This document shows positions 1 through 8,282 of a stretch of 64,000 nucleotides of DNA, piece after piece (the first letter of the stretch is position 1; every line of letters begins with the position of its first letter). The position numbers and the translations under genes are program-made. The notes under the pieces were generated by a model. That model was not told the DNA's origin. It did not search any database and saw nothing but the letters and a program-made list of their open reading frames with translations. The DNA comes from Rikenella sp031549665. GTDB taxonomy: Bacteria; Bacteroidota; Bacteroidia; Bacteroidales; Rikenellaceae. The stretch covers positions 1 to 64,000 of the forward strand of contig JAVBPJ010000004.1 of NCBI GenBank assembly GCA_031549665.1, written 5' to 3'.

Positions 1-78
1 TACCACGTTGATAGGCTACAGGTGTAAGGACAGCGATGTCGAAGCCGAGTAGTACTAATTGCCCGAACGGCTTTCTTT
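1..78 (+). rRNA. 23S ribosomal RNA, 3' end (partial)
   Basis: The first ~78 bases match the conserved 3' terminus of bacterial 23S rRNA: the segment containing cgttgataggct, then cagcgatgtcgaagccgag and tactaattgcccg. The gene enters from the left edge, so only its end is visible. The exact 3' end (around 75-80) is estimated from the closing complementary segment and not defined by the sequence itself. It is followed by a spacer and 5S rRNA, the normal 23S-5S order. Confidence 0.88.
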
Positions 79-121
79 TGAGTTACCTTTTTGGGTGTGT
101 GATTTTTCACTCATTCATGTT

Positions 122-217
122 CTGACGGCGTAGGGATTTAGGTTCCTGTACGTTGCTGGCCGCGGGATTAGTCTTGCGTGCTGACAGCGTTGGGGGTTTG
201 GATTCTGCACGCTGGGA
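122..217 (+). repeat. Imperfect direct repeat in the 23S-5S spacer
   Basis: Two units (122-159 and 181-217, period 59 bp) are about three-quarters identical, both beginning ctgac(g/a)gcgt and ending near ctg(t/c)acg(t/c)tg. Each unit can fold on itself: CAGCGT with ACGCTG in the second, and the same stem through G-U pairs in the first. The fold is therefore kept while bases differ. A processing stem or spacer duplication is an inference. Confidence 0.55.
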
Positions 218-326
218 ACGGGTAGCGCCAATACAATTTACTTGGCCTTTATCATGTCAACCCATAGCTGTTGGCTGAGGTTACGGAATGTCGTCAGACA
301 GGAAGTCCTCAGGAGCAGTTAAGCGT

Positions 327-434
<108 letters not shown>

Positions 435-440
435 CTTCAA

Positions 441-471
441 GGGTCCGAGAGAACATCTCGGACCCTTTTTT
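441..471 (+). terminator. rrn terminator T1
   Basis: Perfect 10-bp stem gggtccgaga/tctcggaccc with loop gaaca, followed by six T. It is the first and best element of the array that follows the rRNA operon. Confidence 0.93.
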
Positions 472-484
472 GTTTCTCTACTTC

Positions 485-514
485 AAGCCGGATCAGCAAT
501 GATCCGGCTTTTTT
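485..514 (+). terminator. rrn terminator T2
   Basis: 10-bp stem aagccggatc/gatccggctt, loop agcaat, run of six T. The 3' part (gcaatgatccgg, T-run, attcccctccgg) recurs at 618-648 without a full left arm. Confidence 0.88.
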
Positions 515-571
515 ATTCCCCTCCGGACCCAATCCCGGACCCTTTTTATTCCCTTTGCCCAAGCGCTCCAA

Positions 572-605
572 GGCCGCAAGTCGCAAGACTCGCGGCCCTC
601 TTTTT
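572..605 (+). terminator. rrn array terminator T4
   Basis: Stem ggccgc-a-agtc / gact-c-gcggcc with loop gcaa, followed by ctc and five T. The same fold with changed but still pairing inner bases recurs at 744-777. Confidence 0.8.
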
Positions 606-743
606 GTTTCCCCATCGGCAATGATCCGGATTTTTTATTCCCCTCCGGAGATATCTCGAACCCTTTTTTATTGCCAACGCCCGGACCCTTTTTTTGTTTG
701 GGACCCGAAACAGATCTCGGACCTTTTTTGTTTCCACTTCAAG

Positions 744-777
744 GGGCCGCAAGTAGATACTCGCGGCCCTCTTTTTT
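744..777 (+). terminator. rrn array terminator T9
   Basis: Stem gggccgc-a-agt / act-c-gcggccc with a four-base loop, then tc and six T. It is a diverged copy of the hairpin at 572-605; the inner stem differs in sequence yet still pairs. Confidence 0.8.
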
Positions 778-815
778 ATTGTCAACGCTCGAACCCTCTT
801 TTGGAATATCCCAGC

Positions 816-843
816 GGGTCGGGAGAACATCCCGGAACCCTTA
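816..843 (+). terminator. rrn array terminator T10, weak
   Basis: Stem gggt-cggga / tcccg-(ga)-accc with loop gaaca, the same loop as the first terminator of the array. The T-run is poor. It is the last recognisable copy before the next gene. Confidence 0.6.
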
Positions 844-955
844 TTCCCTATATGTAATGATGCAAGCATTTGTAAGTTTGTGATTAGTTCTTATATTTGT
901 GGTGTATTAATGAACTAAGATTCCAATGAAAATACGTTCTTTCTGTAACCAGGTG

Positions 956-1826
956 ATGAAAAGAAGTATCTTGACGGTGCTGGCATTGGGTTTAACAAAT
1001 ACTTTACAGGCCCAAACGGTCGTATCGGGCGTCGTTAAAGATGCTGAATCGGGAGAAACCATGCCCTATGTCAGTATTGGAATCAAAAATCTGAAACAGG
1101 GGACCTCCTCTGGCCGAAACGGCAGTTTTCATTGGACTATCCCCGGCAAGATAAATGATCATGATACCGTTTTCTTTTCTTGTATTGGTTATGAAACAGC
1201 CGCTTACCCTGTCTCAAAACTGACCGAGGTCGATAGTAATGAGATACGTCTTGTCCCGAAACCCTTGGAGGCAGAAGCGGTTGTTGTGAAAAGCGGCAAA
1301 CCGAAAAATCAGAAACTTGGGCATAGCAGTACCGTTACGAGAATGTTAAGTTCTCCGCTGTTCGATCGCGCGGAGCTGGATCAACCCGACACGCGCGGCA
1401 GAGAAATAGGGACAACGGTGCAGGCCAAAAACGATTCCCATGCGAATGCCGCCTATTTCTACGTCTCTTCCAAATAAATACAATTCGGTGACGTTCCGGT
1501 TTAATATGTACGCCATGAGGGATGGCGCGCCTGCCGAAAACCTACTGGCAAAGGACGTTATTTTTGAGGTTAATGGTGGTTATCGGGGATGGTACAAGAT
1601 AGATATGGTCCAGCAGTCTCTGTTTTTGGAGCAGGGAAAAGAAGTGATGATAAGTATCGCCATCGTGGACGAGCGTGTCGCCGAGGGAGCCCGCTTTTTT
1701 CTGTTGAATGCCTCTTTTTCGCCGAATACCGGCATCTATCGTAGAAGTAACGTGGCTGGTGACTGGGACAGGGTCAACGGAACGCTCGGTTTTTACCTGG
1801 ACGTTACTACGTACGGATCGTTGTAA
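956..1826 (+). pseudogene. Carboxypeptidase-regulatory-like domain protein, frameshifted
   Basis: Two adjoining frames make one recognisable protein. The first (from ATG 956, or an in-frame ATG at 926) has a signal peptide (MKRSILTVLALGLTNTLQA) and a carboxypeptidase-regulatory-like beta-sandwich starting TVVSGVVKDAESGE. It stops with TAA at 1475-1477, just after the GREIGT segment. The next frame continues in the +1 phase with KYNSVTFRFNMYAMRDG and ends at 1826 with GFYLDVTTYG, the usual second half of this Bacteroidetes family. Removing one A from the caaataaat stretch at 1471-1479 would restore a single frame. Such proteins are secreted or surface-exposed and of unknown role. A real pseudogene, a sequencing error in an A-rich stretch and +1 frameshifting are all possible; the first two are more likely. 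Start 956 is preferred because the signal peptide begins there. Confidence 0.75.
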
Positions 1827-2171
1827 GGAAGTAAAAAAGCAATAACTTGCGATTTTCAAAGGCGACCTCAGGCAAGCCTCTCCAAGCATTGAAAAGCATA
1901 AAAAGACAAAAACATAGATAAATATCGACAGATTAAATATCGAAAAACAAACAATTCGCCGATGGGATTCCAGGTGGCAGGCGCCGGCTGCATTGGGGTG
2001 GCTATCGGGGGCTGCCGGAGAGCGTTGTTTCGAATTGTCGGGATGGCGAACGAAATAAATGGTCTATGGATACGTTATCAGATAAATTGCTGACGAAGGA
2101 CGAAAATAAGGACTGGGTCCAAATGCCCAAAAGTCGTTATCTTTGACCCGTAAAACTCAGATACAATTGTT
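1827..2171. other. Intergenic region without a gene
   Basis: 345 bp between the frameshifted gene and the metallopeptidase. No frame with a plausible start and codon pattern was seen on either strand. The only recognisable signal is the TAnnTTTG promoter at 2138. The segment around 1960-2060 is more GC-rich than its left side, but I could not assign it to any gene remnant. Confidence 0.6.
2138..2145 (+). promoter_or_regulatory. -7 box of the metallopeptidase gene
   Basis: TATCTTTG matches the Bacteroidetes -7 consensus TAnnTTTG and lies 26 bp before the ATG at 2172, giving a predicted leader of about 22 nt. Confidence 0.7.
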
Positions 2172-2885
2172 ATGAACGAAACAAGCTCGATTTTCAGCTC
2201 GATGGCCCCCGAATTTTGGTTAATCATCATCATCGGGATCGTCGGATTTATTGTACAGGCCAAACTGCAAAGCGTTTTTAAGAAGTACAGCCAGGTGATG
2301 TTCCCCGGCGGGATGACCGGCCGGGACGTGGCCGAGAAGATGCTCCGCGACAACGGCATCACCGACGTGCGCGTAACTCACGCCAGCGGCCACCTGACCG
2401 ACCACTACAACCCCGCGACCAAAACCGTTAACTTGAGCGATTCGGTGTACGAAAGCAACAGCGTGGCCGCCGCGGCTGTGGCGGCGCACGAGTGCGGCCA
2501 CGCCGTACAGCACGCCCGCGCCTACGCCCCGTTGACGATGCGCTCGAAGCTGGTGCCGATCACCAGCTTCTCGTCCCGTTTCGCCATCTTTTTCATCATC
2601 GGCGGCATTTTGATGGCCAGCGCAACCAACTCGATGCTGTTGTTCTGGATCGGGATCGGCATGATCGCCATGTCGGCCCTGTTCAGCCTGGTAACCCTGC
2701 CCGTGGAGTACGACGCGTCGCGCCGCGCCCTGGCCTGGCTGGACGGACAGCACATTCTCAGCTCGCAACAGCAGGCGCAGGCCCGCGAATCGCTGATGTG
2801 GGCCGCCCGCACCTACGTGGTGGCCGCCCTGTCGGCCGTTGCCACGCTGCTGTACTACATCGGGTTCGCCCGCAACAGGGACTAA
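2172..2885 (+). CDS. Zinc metallopeptidase, YugP family
   Basis: 237-residue integral membrane protein of the neutral zinc metallopeptidase family (Zn_peptidase_2, YugP-like). The catalytic HExxH-type motif is AAHECGHAVQHA at about residues 99-110. A hydrophobic helix lies at residues 15-32, followed by a soluble stretch (GMTGRDVAEKMLRDNGI) typical of the family. Two or three further membrane segments follow the active site (about 138-182 and 213-230). Substrate and physiological role are not established for the family. The start at 2172 fits the TATCTTTG promoter. The gene stands alone, with a 13-bp GC hairpin 60 bp downstream, and is not obviously co-transcribed with prfA, which has its own promoter. 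Confidence 0.9.
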   Translation: MNETSSIFSSMAPEFWLIIIIGIVGFIVQAKLQSVFKKYSQVMFPGGMTGRDVAEKMLRDNGITDVRVTHASGHLTDHYNPATKTVNLSDSVYESNSVAAAAVAAHECGHAVQHARAYAPLTMRSKLVPITSFSSRFAIFFIIGGILMASATNSMLLFWIGIGMIAMSALFSLVTLPVEYDASRRALAWLDGQHILSSQQQAQARESLMWAARTYVVAALSAVATLLYYIGFARNRD

Positions 2886-2943
2886 CGTCCAAGGGGATAC
2901 CGCCCCTTTGATCGTCGCTCCGAATATATCCGCTGAGTAAATC

Positions 2944-2972
2944 GCGCCCCGCCGGAACCTCCGGCGGGGCGC
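2944..2972 (+). terminator. GC-rich hairpin after the metallopeptidase gene
   Basis: 13-bp perfect stem gcgccccgccgga / tccggcggggcgc with a 3-nt loop, 59 bp after the stop codon. There is no T-run, so it may be an RNA-end stabilising hairpin and not a classical terminator. Confidence 0.55.
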
Positions 2973-3326
2973 GGCCATCGTGAGGAGGCCGGAAACGGTT
3001 GCCTCTTTCTCGGATCGGTCTGAAAAACAGGCGGATAAAAACACCTGACGGAATAGCAGGAGAATTGTTTCCGGATTGCGCAGCGATCCGGCAGGCCGAG
3101 GCTCCGCCCTGCTCTAAAGAGCGTTCCCCCGCGAGCTTCGACCTGAAAAATGAAAACGGATTCTCGTGAAAATAGATCAACCAACCTGAAATTAAGACAG
3201 CGCCTCTATCTCTGCGTCGCGGAGGTCGCCTCTCCTTCACTTTTGTCCTGCCAAGGCGTACGCAATCGACCTTCGGGGCATGTCGTTTCGTTTGGCGGCG
3301 GGTACGAAAGGCCCGAGAAAAAGCGT

Positions 3327-3334
3327 TATCTTTG
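3327..3334 (+). promoter_or_regulatory. -7 box of prfA
   Basis: TATCTTTG, 20 bp before the ATG at 3355. It rules out the in-frame upstream start at 3280, which would precede the promoter. Confidence 0.75.
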
Positions 3335-3354
3335 TGGCCTGTAAAATTGCAACT

Positions 3355-4443
3355 ATGGCAGATTCAACCATCCTCGAAAAGCTCGAGGGGATCAAGGAAA
3401 AATACCAATCGCTCGCGGAAGCGATCGCTTCGCCCGATGCGATGGCCGACATGAAACGCTACATCCAGCTCAACAAAGAGTACAAGGAGCTGGGCCCGAT
3501 TGTCGAGGCGGCTGCCAAATACAAAAACCTGGCGGGCAACCTGCAGGAGGCCAAGAATATCCTGGCCAACGAAAAGGACGAAGAGATGCGCGAAATGGCG
3601 CGCGGCGAGGTCGAAGAGCTTGAACCGCAGATCGAACCGATGGAGGAACAGATCAAACTGATGCTGATTCCGGCCGACCCGCAGGACTCGAAAAACGCCA
3701 TTGTCGAAATCCGTGGCGGTGCGGGCGGCGACGAGGCGGCCATCTTTGCCGGCGACCTCTTCCGGATGTACCAAAAATTCTTCGAACGGCGCGGATGGCG
3801 CTACGAAATCAACAGCGAGAGCGAGGGAACGGCCGGCGGCTACAAGGAACTGGTGCTGAAAGTGATCGGCGACGGAGTGTACGGCGTACTCAAGTACGAG
3901 TCGGGCGTACACCGCGTGCAACGGGTGCCGCAAACCGAAACGCAGGGCCGCGTCCACACCTCGGCCGCTTCGGTGGCGGTGCTTCCCGAGGCCGAAGAGT
4001 TCGACATTGAACTGAAAACCGAAGACATCCGCAAAGACACCTTTTGCGCCTCGGGCCCCGGCGGCCAGTCGGTCAACACCACCTACTCGGCCATTCGCCT
4101 GACCCACATCCCCACGGGGATCGTGGTGCAGTGCCAGGATCAAAAGTCGCAACTCAAAAACTACGACAAGGCTCTTGAAGAACTCCGCACCCGGATCTAC
4201 AACCTGGAGTACCAGAAATACCTGGACGAGATTTCGTCGAAACGCAAAACGATGGTGTCGACGGGCGACCGCTCGGCCAAAATCCGCACCTACAACTACC
4301 CGCAGGGCCGCATGACCGACCACCGCATCGGCTACACGTCGTACAACCTGGGCGCCATCATGGACGGCGATATTCAGGAGGTGATCGACAAACTGCAATT
4401 CGCCGAAAACGCCGAACGGCTGGCCGCTGCCGCCGAAGAGTAA
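3355..4443 (+). CDS. prfA: Peptide chain release factor 1
   Basis: 362-residue class I release factor that reads UAA/UAG and triggers peptidyl-tRNA hydrolysis. The GGQ catalytic motif is within CASGPGGQSVNTTYSAIRLTH (about residues 226-246). The N-terminal helical hairpin (about 1-100) and the PCRF region with VEIRGGAGGDEAAIFAGDL precede it, and the C-terminal basic segment SSKRKTMVSTGDRSAKIRTYNYPQGR is intact. Length is normal for RF1. The start MADSTILEKLEGIKEKY is chosen because the promoter lies immediately upstream and the longer frame adds 25 unrelated residues. A terminator hairpin at 4505 separates it from pyrF. Confidence 0.97.
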   Translation: MADSTILEKLEGIKEKYQSLAEAIASPDAMADMKRYIQLNKEYKELGPIVEAAAKYKNLAGNLQEAKNILANEKDEEMREMARGEVEELEPQIEPMEEQIKLMLIPADPQDSKNAIVEIRGGAGGDEAAIFAGDLFRMYQKFFERRGWRYEINSESEGTAGGYKELVLKVIGDGVYGVLKYESGVHRVQRVPQTETQGRVHTSAASVAVLPEAEEFDIELKTEDIRKDTFCASGPGGQSVNTTYSAIRLTHIPTGIVVQCQDQKSQLKNYDKALEELRTRIYNLEYQKYLDEISSKRKTMVSTGDRSAKIRTYNYPQGRMTDHRIGYTSYNLGAIMDGDIQEVIDKLQFAENAERLAAAAEE

Positions 4444-4504
4444 CCCCGGCCGGACGGGCGCCGAACGACCTCCGGCGTTTGTCTGCCGAACAAATTTTCA
4501 GGAA

Positions 4505-4527
4505 GGGCTCTTCGGAGCCCCTTTTTG
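4505..4527 (+). terminator. prfA terminator
   Basis: Stem gggctc/gagccc closed by a stable ttcg tetraloop, followed by cttttt. The T-run ends four bases before the pyrF -7 box, so terminator and next promoter abut. Confidence 0.85.
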
Positions 4528-4530
4528 TTA

Positions 4531-4538
4531 TACTTTTG
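4531..4538 (+). promoter_or_regulatory. -7 box of pyrF
   Basis: TACTTTTG, 19 bp before the ATG at 4558 and directly after the prfA terminator T-run. Confidence 0.65.
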
Positions 4539-4557
4539 TCAAAAGAACGGCCAAGCG

Positions 4558-5379
4558 ATGAATATTCAACAACTGCACGAACAAATCCTCCAAAAGCAGA
4601 GTTTCCTGTGCGTGGGACTCGACACCGACCTGAACAAAATCCCGATCCACCTGCTGGGCGCCGACGATCCGATCTTCGAATTCAACCGCGCCATCATCGA
4701 CGCGACGGCCCCCTACACGGTGTGCTACAAACCCAACCTGGCGTTTTACGAAGCGCACAGCCTGAAGGGATGGAACGCCCTGATGAAAACTGTCCGCTAC
4801 CTGCGCGAGAACTACCCCGAACAGTTCATCATCGCCGACGCCAAACGGGGCGATATCGGCAACACGTCGGCCATGTACGCCCGTACTTTTTTCCGCGAGA
4901 TGGACTTCGACGCCGTTACGATGGCCCCCTACATGGGCATCGATTCGGTGGCCCCTTTTTACGACTACCCCGACCGCTGGGTGGTGCTGTTGGCCCTGAC
5001 CTCGAACCCCTCGGCCTCCGACTTCGAGTTGCAGGAGATGGCCTCGGGCGGGAAGCTGTACGAACAGGTGATCAAAACCTCGCGCCACTGGGGCGGGCCC
5101 GAAAATACGATGTATGTTGTGGGCGCCACGAAAGCCTCGATGCTCGGTTCGATCCGCAAGTGGGTTCCGGACCACTTTCTGCTGGTACCCGGCGTAGGTG
5201 CGCAGGGAGGGAGTCTGGAAGAGGTGGCCCGCCACGGAATGAACTCGCGCTGCGGGTTGTTGGTCAACTCCTCGCGCGCCATCATTTACGCCTCGTCGGG
5301 CCACGACTTCGCCGAAGCCGCCGCCCAGGAGGCCCGGCAAATGCAGCAACAGATGAGCCGACTGCTCGAAAACGCCTAA
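4558..5379 (+). CDS. pyrF: Orotidine 5'-phosphate decarboxylase
   Basis: 273-residue TIM-barrel enzyme for the last step of UMP synthesis (OMP to UMP plus CO2). The catalytic lysine motif is in IIADAKRGDIGNTSAMYARTF at about residues 98-118, and CVGLDTDLNKIP near the N-terminus binds the base and phosphate. The C-terminal phosphate loop LVPGVGAQGG is present. Length and motifs match the longer 'type 2' PyrF subfamily. The start MNIQQLHEQIL at 4558 is preferred over an ATG 33 bp upstream, which lies within the promoter. Pairing with prfA is common in Bacteroidetes. aspA follows after 20 bp and may be co-transcribed. Confidence 0.96.
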   Translation: MNIQQLHEQILQKQSFLCVGLDTDLNKIPIHLLGADDPIFEFNRAIIDATAPYTVCYKPNLAFYEAHSLKGWNALMKTVRYLRENYPEQFIIADAKRGDIGNTSAMYARTFFREMDFDAVTMAPYMGIDSVAPFYDYPDRWVVLLALTSNPSASDFELQEMASGGKLYEQVIKTSRHWGGPENTMYVVGATKASMLGSIRKWVPDHFLLVPGVGAQGGSLEEVARHGMNSRCGLLVNSSRAIIYASSGHDFAEAAAQEARQMQQQMSRLLENA

Positions 5380-5399
5380 TCATTCAAACCCCCCGTTTC

Positions 5400-6833
5400 A
5401 TGGATATTACCAAAATGCCGCTCTCCGGCCAAACGCGCAGCGAACACGACCTGCTGGGCAACAAAGAGGTTCCCGCCGAATACTACTTCGGGATCCAAAC
5501 CATGCGCGCCCTCGAAAATTTCAGCATCAGCAAGGTGCGCCTGTTCATGTTTCCCACTTTCATTCGGGGGTTGGCCCTGGTGAAGGAGGCCGCCGCCATG
5601 GCCAACCGCGACCTGGGCGAACTCGAACCCCAAAAGGCCGAGGCCATCATCGCCGCCTGCCGCGAGATCGTTCAGGGAAAACTGCACGACCATTTTGTGG
5701 TGGACATGATCCAGGGCGGAGCGGGCACCTCGACCAATATGAACGCTAACGAGGTGATCGCCAACCGCGCCCTCGAACTGCTGGGACACCAGCGGGGCGA
5801 GTACCAGTATTGCCACCCGAACAACGACGTAAACTGTTCGCAATCGACCAACGACGCCTATCCCACGGCCGTAAAGGTGGGGCTGATCTTCCGCAACCAG
5901 GAACTGATCGCGTCGCTGCGCCAGCTGATCGACGCCTTCCACGCCAAAGGGGTGGAGTTTGCCGATGTGATCAAAATGGGACGGACCCAGCTGCAGGATG
6001 CCGTGCCGATGACCCTGGGGCAGGAGTTCGAAGCCTATGCCGCCAATCTGGCCGAGGAGATCGACCGGCTGGATCAAAACGCCCGCCTCTTTTTGGAGGT
6101 GAACATGGGAGCGACGGCCATCGGGACGGGCATCAACGCCGACCCCGAATACACCCCCGTGTGCGTGAAACACCTGGCCGACGTAACCGGATTCCCCTTT
6201 GTGGCGGCCACCAACCTGATCGAGGCGACCAACGACACGGGCGCCTTCGTCATGTACTCGTCGGCTGTTAAACGGCTGGCGGTCAAGCTGTCGAAAATTT
6301 GCAACGACTTGCGCCTGCTCTCGTCGGGACCCCGCACGGGCCTGAACGAGATCAACCTGCCACCGATGCAGCCCGGCTCGTCGATCATGCCCGGCAAGGT
6401 GAATCCCGTGATTCCCGAAGTGGTGAACCAAATCGCCTACCGCGTGATCGGAAGCGACCTCACCGTTACTTTCGCCGCCGAAGCGGGGCAATTGGAACTG
6501 AACGTGATGGAACCGATCATTGTCCACAGCCTGATGGAGTCGATCATGCTGCTGGTGAACGGGATGAACACCCTGCGCACCAAGTGCATCGTGGGGATCA
6601 CGGCCAACAGGGAACGTTGCAAAGAGCTGGTTTATAACAGCATTGGTCTGGTAACGGCGCTGAACCCTTACCTGGGTTACGAAACCTCGACCGACCTGGC
6701 CCGCGAAGCGCAACAAACCGGCAAGGGGATCTACGACCTGGTGCTGGAGCACGGCCTGATGTCGCGCGAAGAGCTGGACCAGATCCTGCGGCCCGAGAAC
6801 ATGATCAAACCGACCAAGTCCCACCGGAAATAA
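5400..6833 (+). CDS. aspA: Aspartate ammonia-lyase
   Basis: 477-residue member of the fumarase/aspartase superfamily, converting L-aspartate to fumarate and ammonia. The family signature GSSIMPGKVNP is at about residues 319-329. The substrate-binding segments GGAGTSTNMNANEVIANRA and HPNNDVNCSQSTNDAYPT, and the catalytic-loop context, are complete. The aspartase assignment over fumarase rests on overall similarity to Bacteroidetes aspA and the N-terminal EHDLLGNKEVPAEYYFGIQT. The start at 5400 lies 20 bp after pyrF. The reading frame continues open upstream through pyrF, but that part is not coding. It ends in a large bidirectional terminator shared with murD. Confidence 0.95.
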   Translation: MDITKMPLSGQTRSEHDLLGNKEVPAEYYFGIQTMRALENFSISKVRLFMFPTFIRGLALVKEAAAMANRDLGELEPQKAEAIIAACREIVQGKLHDHFVVDMIQGGAGTSTNMNANEVIANRALELLGHQRGEYQYCHPNNDVNCSQSTNDAYPTAVKVGLIFRNQELIASLRQLIDAFHAKGVEFADVIKMGRTQLQDAVPMTLGQEFEAYAANLAEEIDRLDQNARLFLEVNMGATAIGTGINADPEYTPVCVKHLADVTGFPFVAATNLIEATNDTGAFVMYSSAVKRLAVKLSKICNDLRLLSSGPRTGLNEINLPPMQPGSSIMPGKVNPVIPEVVNQIAYRVIGSDLTVTFAAEAGQLELNVMEPIIVHSLMESIMLLVNGMNTLRTKCIVGITANRERCKELVYNSIGLVTALNPYLGYETSTDLAREAQQTGKGIYDLVLEHGLMSREELDQILRPENMIKPTKSHRK

Positions 6834-6844
6834 TCGGTCGGAGA

Positions 6845-6886
6845 AACACGCTGGGGGCGGCTCGTACGAGCCGCCCCCTGCGTGTT
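6845..6886. terminator. Bidirectional terminator between aspA and murD
   Basis: Long inverted repeat: aacacgc-t-gggggcggctc, loop gtac, gagccgccccc-t-gcgtgtt. Eighteen of nineteen positions pair. It lies between convergent genes (aspA plus, murD minus). No long T-run is present on either side. Confidence 0.8.
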
Positions 6887-6947
6887 AAGTCAGTTGGAAT
6901 ACCCCCTTACCCCCTGCTTGTTGGGTGAGTCGGGACGTTGGAGGGTA

Positions 6948-8279
6948 TTACTCGGCCAGCCGCTCCACCGCCGCTTTGAACTGCCGTCCGCGATCCTCGT
7001 AATTTTTAAAGAGGTCGAAGCTGGCGCAGGCGGGCGAGAGCAGCACCGTGTCGCCGTCGGCGGCCAGCGAGCGGCACCGTTCCACCGCCTCGGCCAGCGA
7101 GTGGGTGTCGTATGCCGGCACCACGCCGTCGAAGGCGTCGAGCAGCTTGCGGTTATCGATCCCCATGCACACCAGCGCCTTGACGTGTTCCCGAACCAGG
7201 GGCAGCAGCGGGGCGTAGTCGTTCCCCTTGTCGGTGCCTCCGGCGATCCACACCGTCGGGCGGGTCATGCTTTGCAGGGCGTACCATGCGGAGTCGACGT
7301 TGGTGGCTTTCGAGTCGTTGATCCACTCCACGCCCGCTACGGTTCCGGCCGGTTCGAGCCGGTGTTCGACCGGCGTAAAGGTGGTCAGCCCCCGGCGAAT
7401 GGCGGAGTCGGGAAGTCCGGCCGCCCGGCAGGCCGCGATGGCGGCCAGGGCGTTGGCGGCATTGTGCATCCCTTTGATTTTCAGTTCGCCAAAGGGAATG
7501 GAAAAGTCGCCGCAATGCAGCGACGTACCATCGAACCAGGCCCCCTCCACGGGGGTTTTTACCGAAAAGGGAAGGGGCCGCGCACCAATGGCCGTACGGG
7601 GAAGGGCGGCGGCGATTTCGGGATCGTCGGCGTTGCAGATAAAGGTGTCGGTGGAACGCTGGTTGCGGGCGATGCGGAATTTGGAATCGACGTAACGGCT
7701 CATCTGGTAATCGTAGCGATCCAGGTGGTCGGGCGTGATGTTGAGCAGCAGGGCGATGTCGGCCCGGAAGTCGAACATGCCGTCCAACTGGAAACTGCTC
7801 AGTTCAATCACATACCAGTCGGGTTGTTCGGTGCGGGCCACCTGTAACGCGAGGCTGTCGCCGATGTTTCCGGCCAGCGAGGCGTTCCATCCCGCCTGGC
7901 GCAGCAGGTGGTGGATCAGCGACGTGGTGGTGGTTTTGCCGTTGCTTCCCGTGATGCAGATCGTGCGGGTGTGCGGGGCGAGGAATCGGCCGGCGAACTC
8001 GATTTCGGAGACCACGGGAATGCCCCGCTCCACGGCCTGGCGCACGATGGGGGCCTTGTCGGGGATGCCCGGACTTTTGATCACAGTGTCGCACCCCTCC
8101 AACAGGTCGGTGCGGTGGCCCCCCTCTTCGAAGGGGATGGCGTGGTCAATCAGCGATTGTTTGTACGCAGGGGCGATGGCGCCGAAGTCCGACAGAAAGA
8201 GATCGAATCCCCTGGCCTGCGCCAGCAGGGCGCTTCCTACGCCGCTCTCTCCGCCGCCCAGTATGACGATTCGTCCCAT
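6948..8279 (-). CDS. murD: UDP-N-acetylmuramoyl-L-alanine--D-glutamate ligase
   Basis: 443-residue Mur ligase that adds D-glutamate to UDP-MurNAc-L-Ala in the cytoplasm. The N-terminal nucleotide-binding fold starts with VILGGGESGVGSA. The central ATP-binding loop is ITGSNGKTTTTSLIHHLL (about residues 110-127), and the ligase signature WINDSKATNVDS is at about 318-329. Length is typical. It is the last gene of the first dcw half; the stop of mraY is 3 bp upstream of its start. In most relatives ftsW would follow, but here the operon ends at a terminator shared with aspA. Confidence 0.96.
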   Translation of the reverse strand: MGRIVILGGGESGVGSALLAQARGFDLFLSDFGAIAPAYKQSLIDHAIPFEEGGHRTDLLEGCDTVIKSPGIPDKAPIVRQAVERGIPVVSEIEFAGRFLAPHTRTICITGSNGKTTTTSLIHHLLRQAGWNASLAGNIGDSLALQVARTEQPDWYVIELSSFQLDGMFDFRADIALLLNITPDHLDRYDYQMSRYVDSKFRIARNQRSTDTFICNADDPEIAAALPRTAIGARPLPFSVKTPVEGAWFDGTSLHCGDFSIPFGELKIKGMHNAANALAAIAACRAAGLPDSAIRRGLTTFTPVEHRLEPAGTVAGVEWINDSKATNVDSAWYALQSMTRPTVWIAGGTDKGNDYAPLLPLVREHVKALVCMGIDNRKLLDAFDGVVPAYDTHSLAEAVERCRSLAADGDTVLLSPACASFDLFKNYEDRGRQFKAAVERLAE

Positions 8280-8282
8280 CGG

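Larger units (their letters stand above)
439..845 (+). repeat. Array of tandem intact and degenerate terminator units
   Basis: About 400 bp with no credible gene holds at least five folding hairpins and several half-units. Nine T-tracts of five or more T lie between 466 and 777. Three sequence families recur: a gaaca-loop hairpin (441, 816; remnants near 650 and 701), a gatccgg hairpin (485; half copy at 618), and a ggccgcaag hairpin (572, 744). Half-units at 521-547, 641-669, 679-695 and 701-729 keep the right arm cgga(c)cc plus T-run but have lost a matching left arm. An open frame spans the region only because it lacks stops. Confidence 0.8.
2886..3354. other. Intergenic region between metallopeptidase gene and prfA
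   Basis: About 470 bp with no believable gene on either strand. It contains a strong GC hairpin at 2944-2972 and the prfA promoter at 3327. The rest (2975-3320) shows no repeat or RNA gene that I recognise. Confidence 0.6.

Noticed and set aside
1471..1480. Programmed +1 frameshift in the carboxypeptidase-regulatory-like gene
   Set aside because: No RF2-like slippery codon with an upstream stimulatory sequence or downstream structure was seen; mutation or sequence error is simpler.
1827..2080. Possible mobile-element remnant between the frameshifted gene and the metallopeptidase gene
   Set aside because: No terminal inverted repeats, target duplication or transposase-like frame could be identified.
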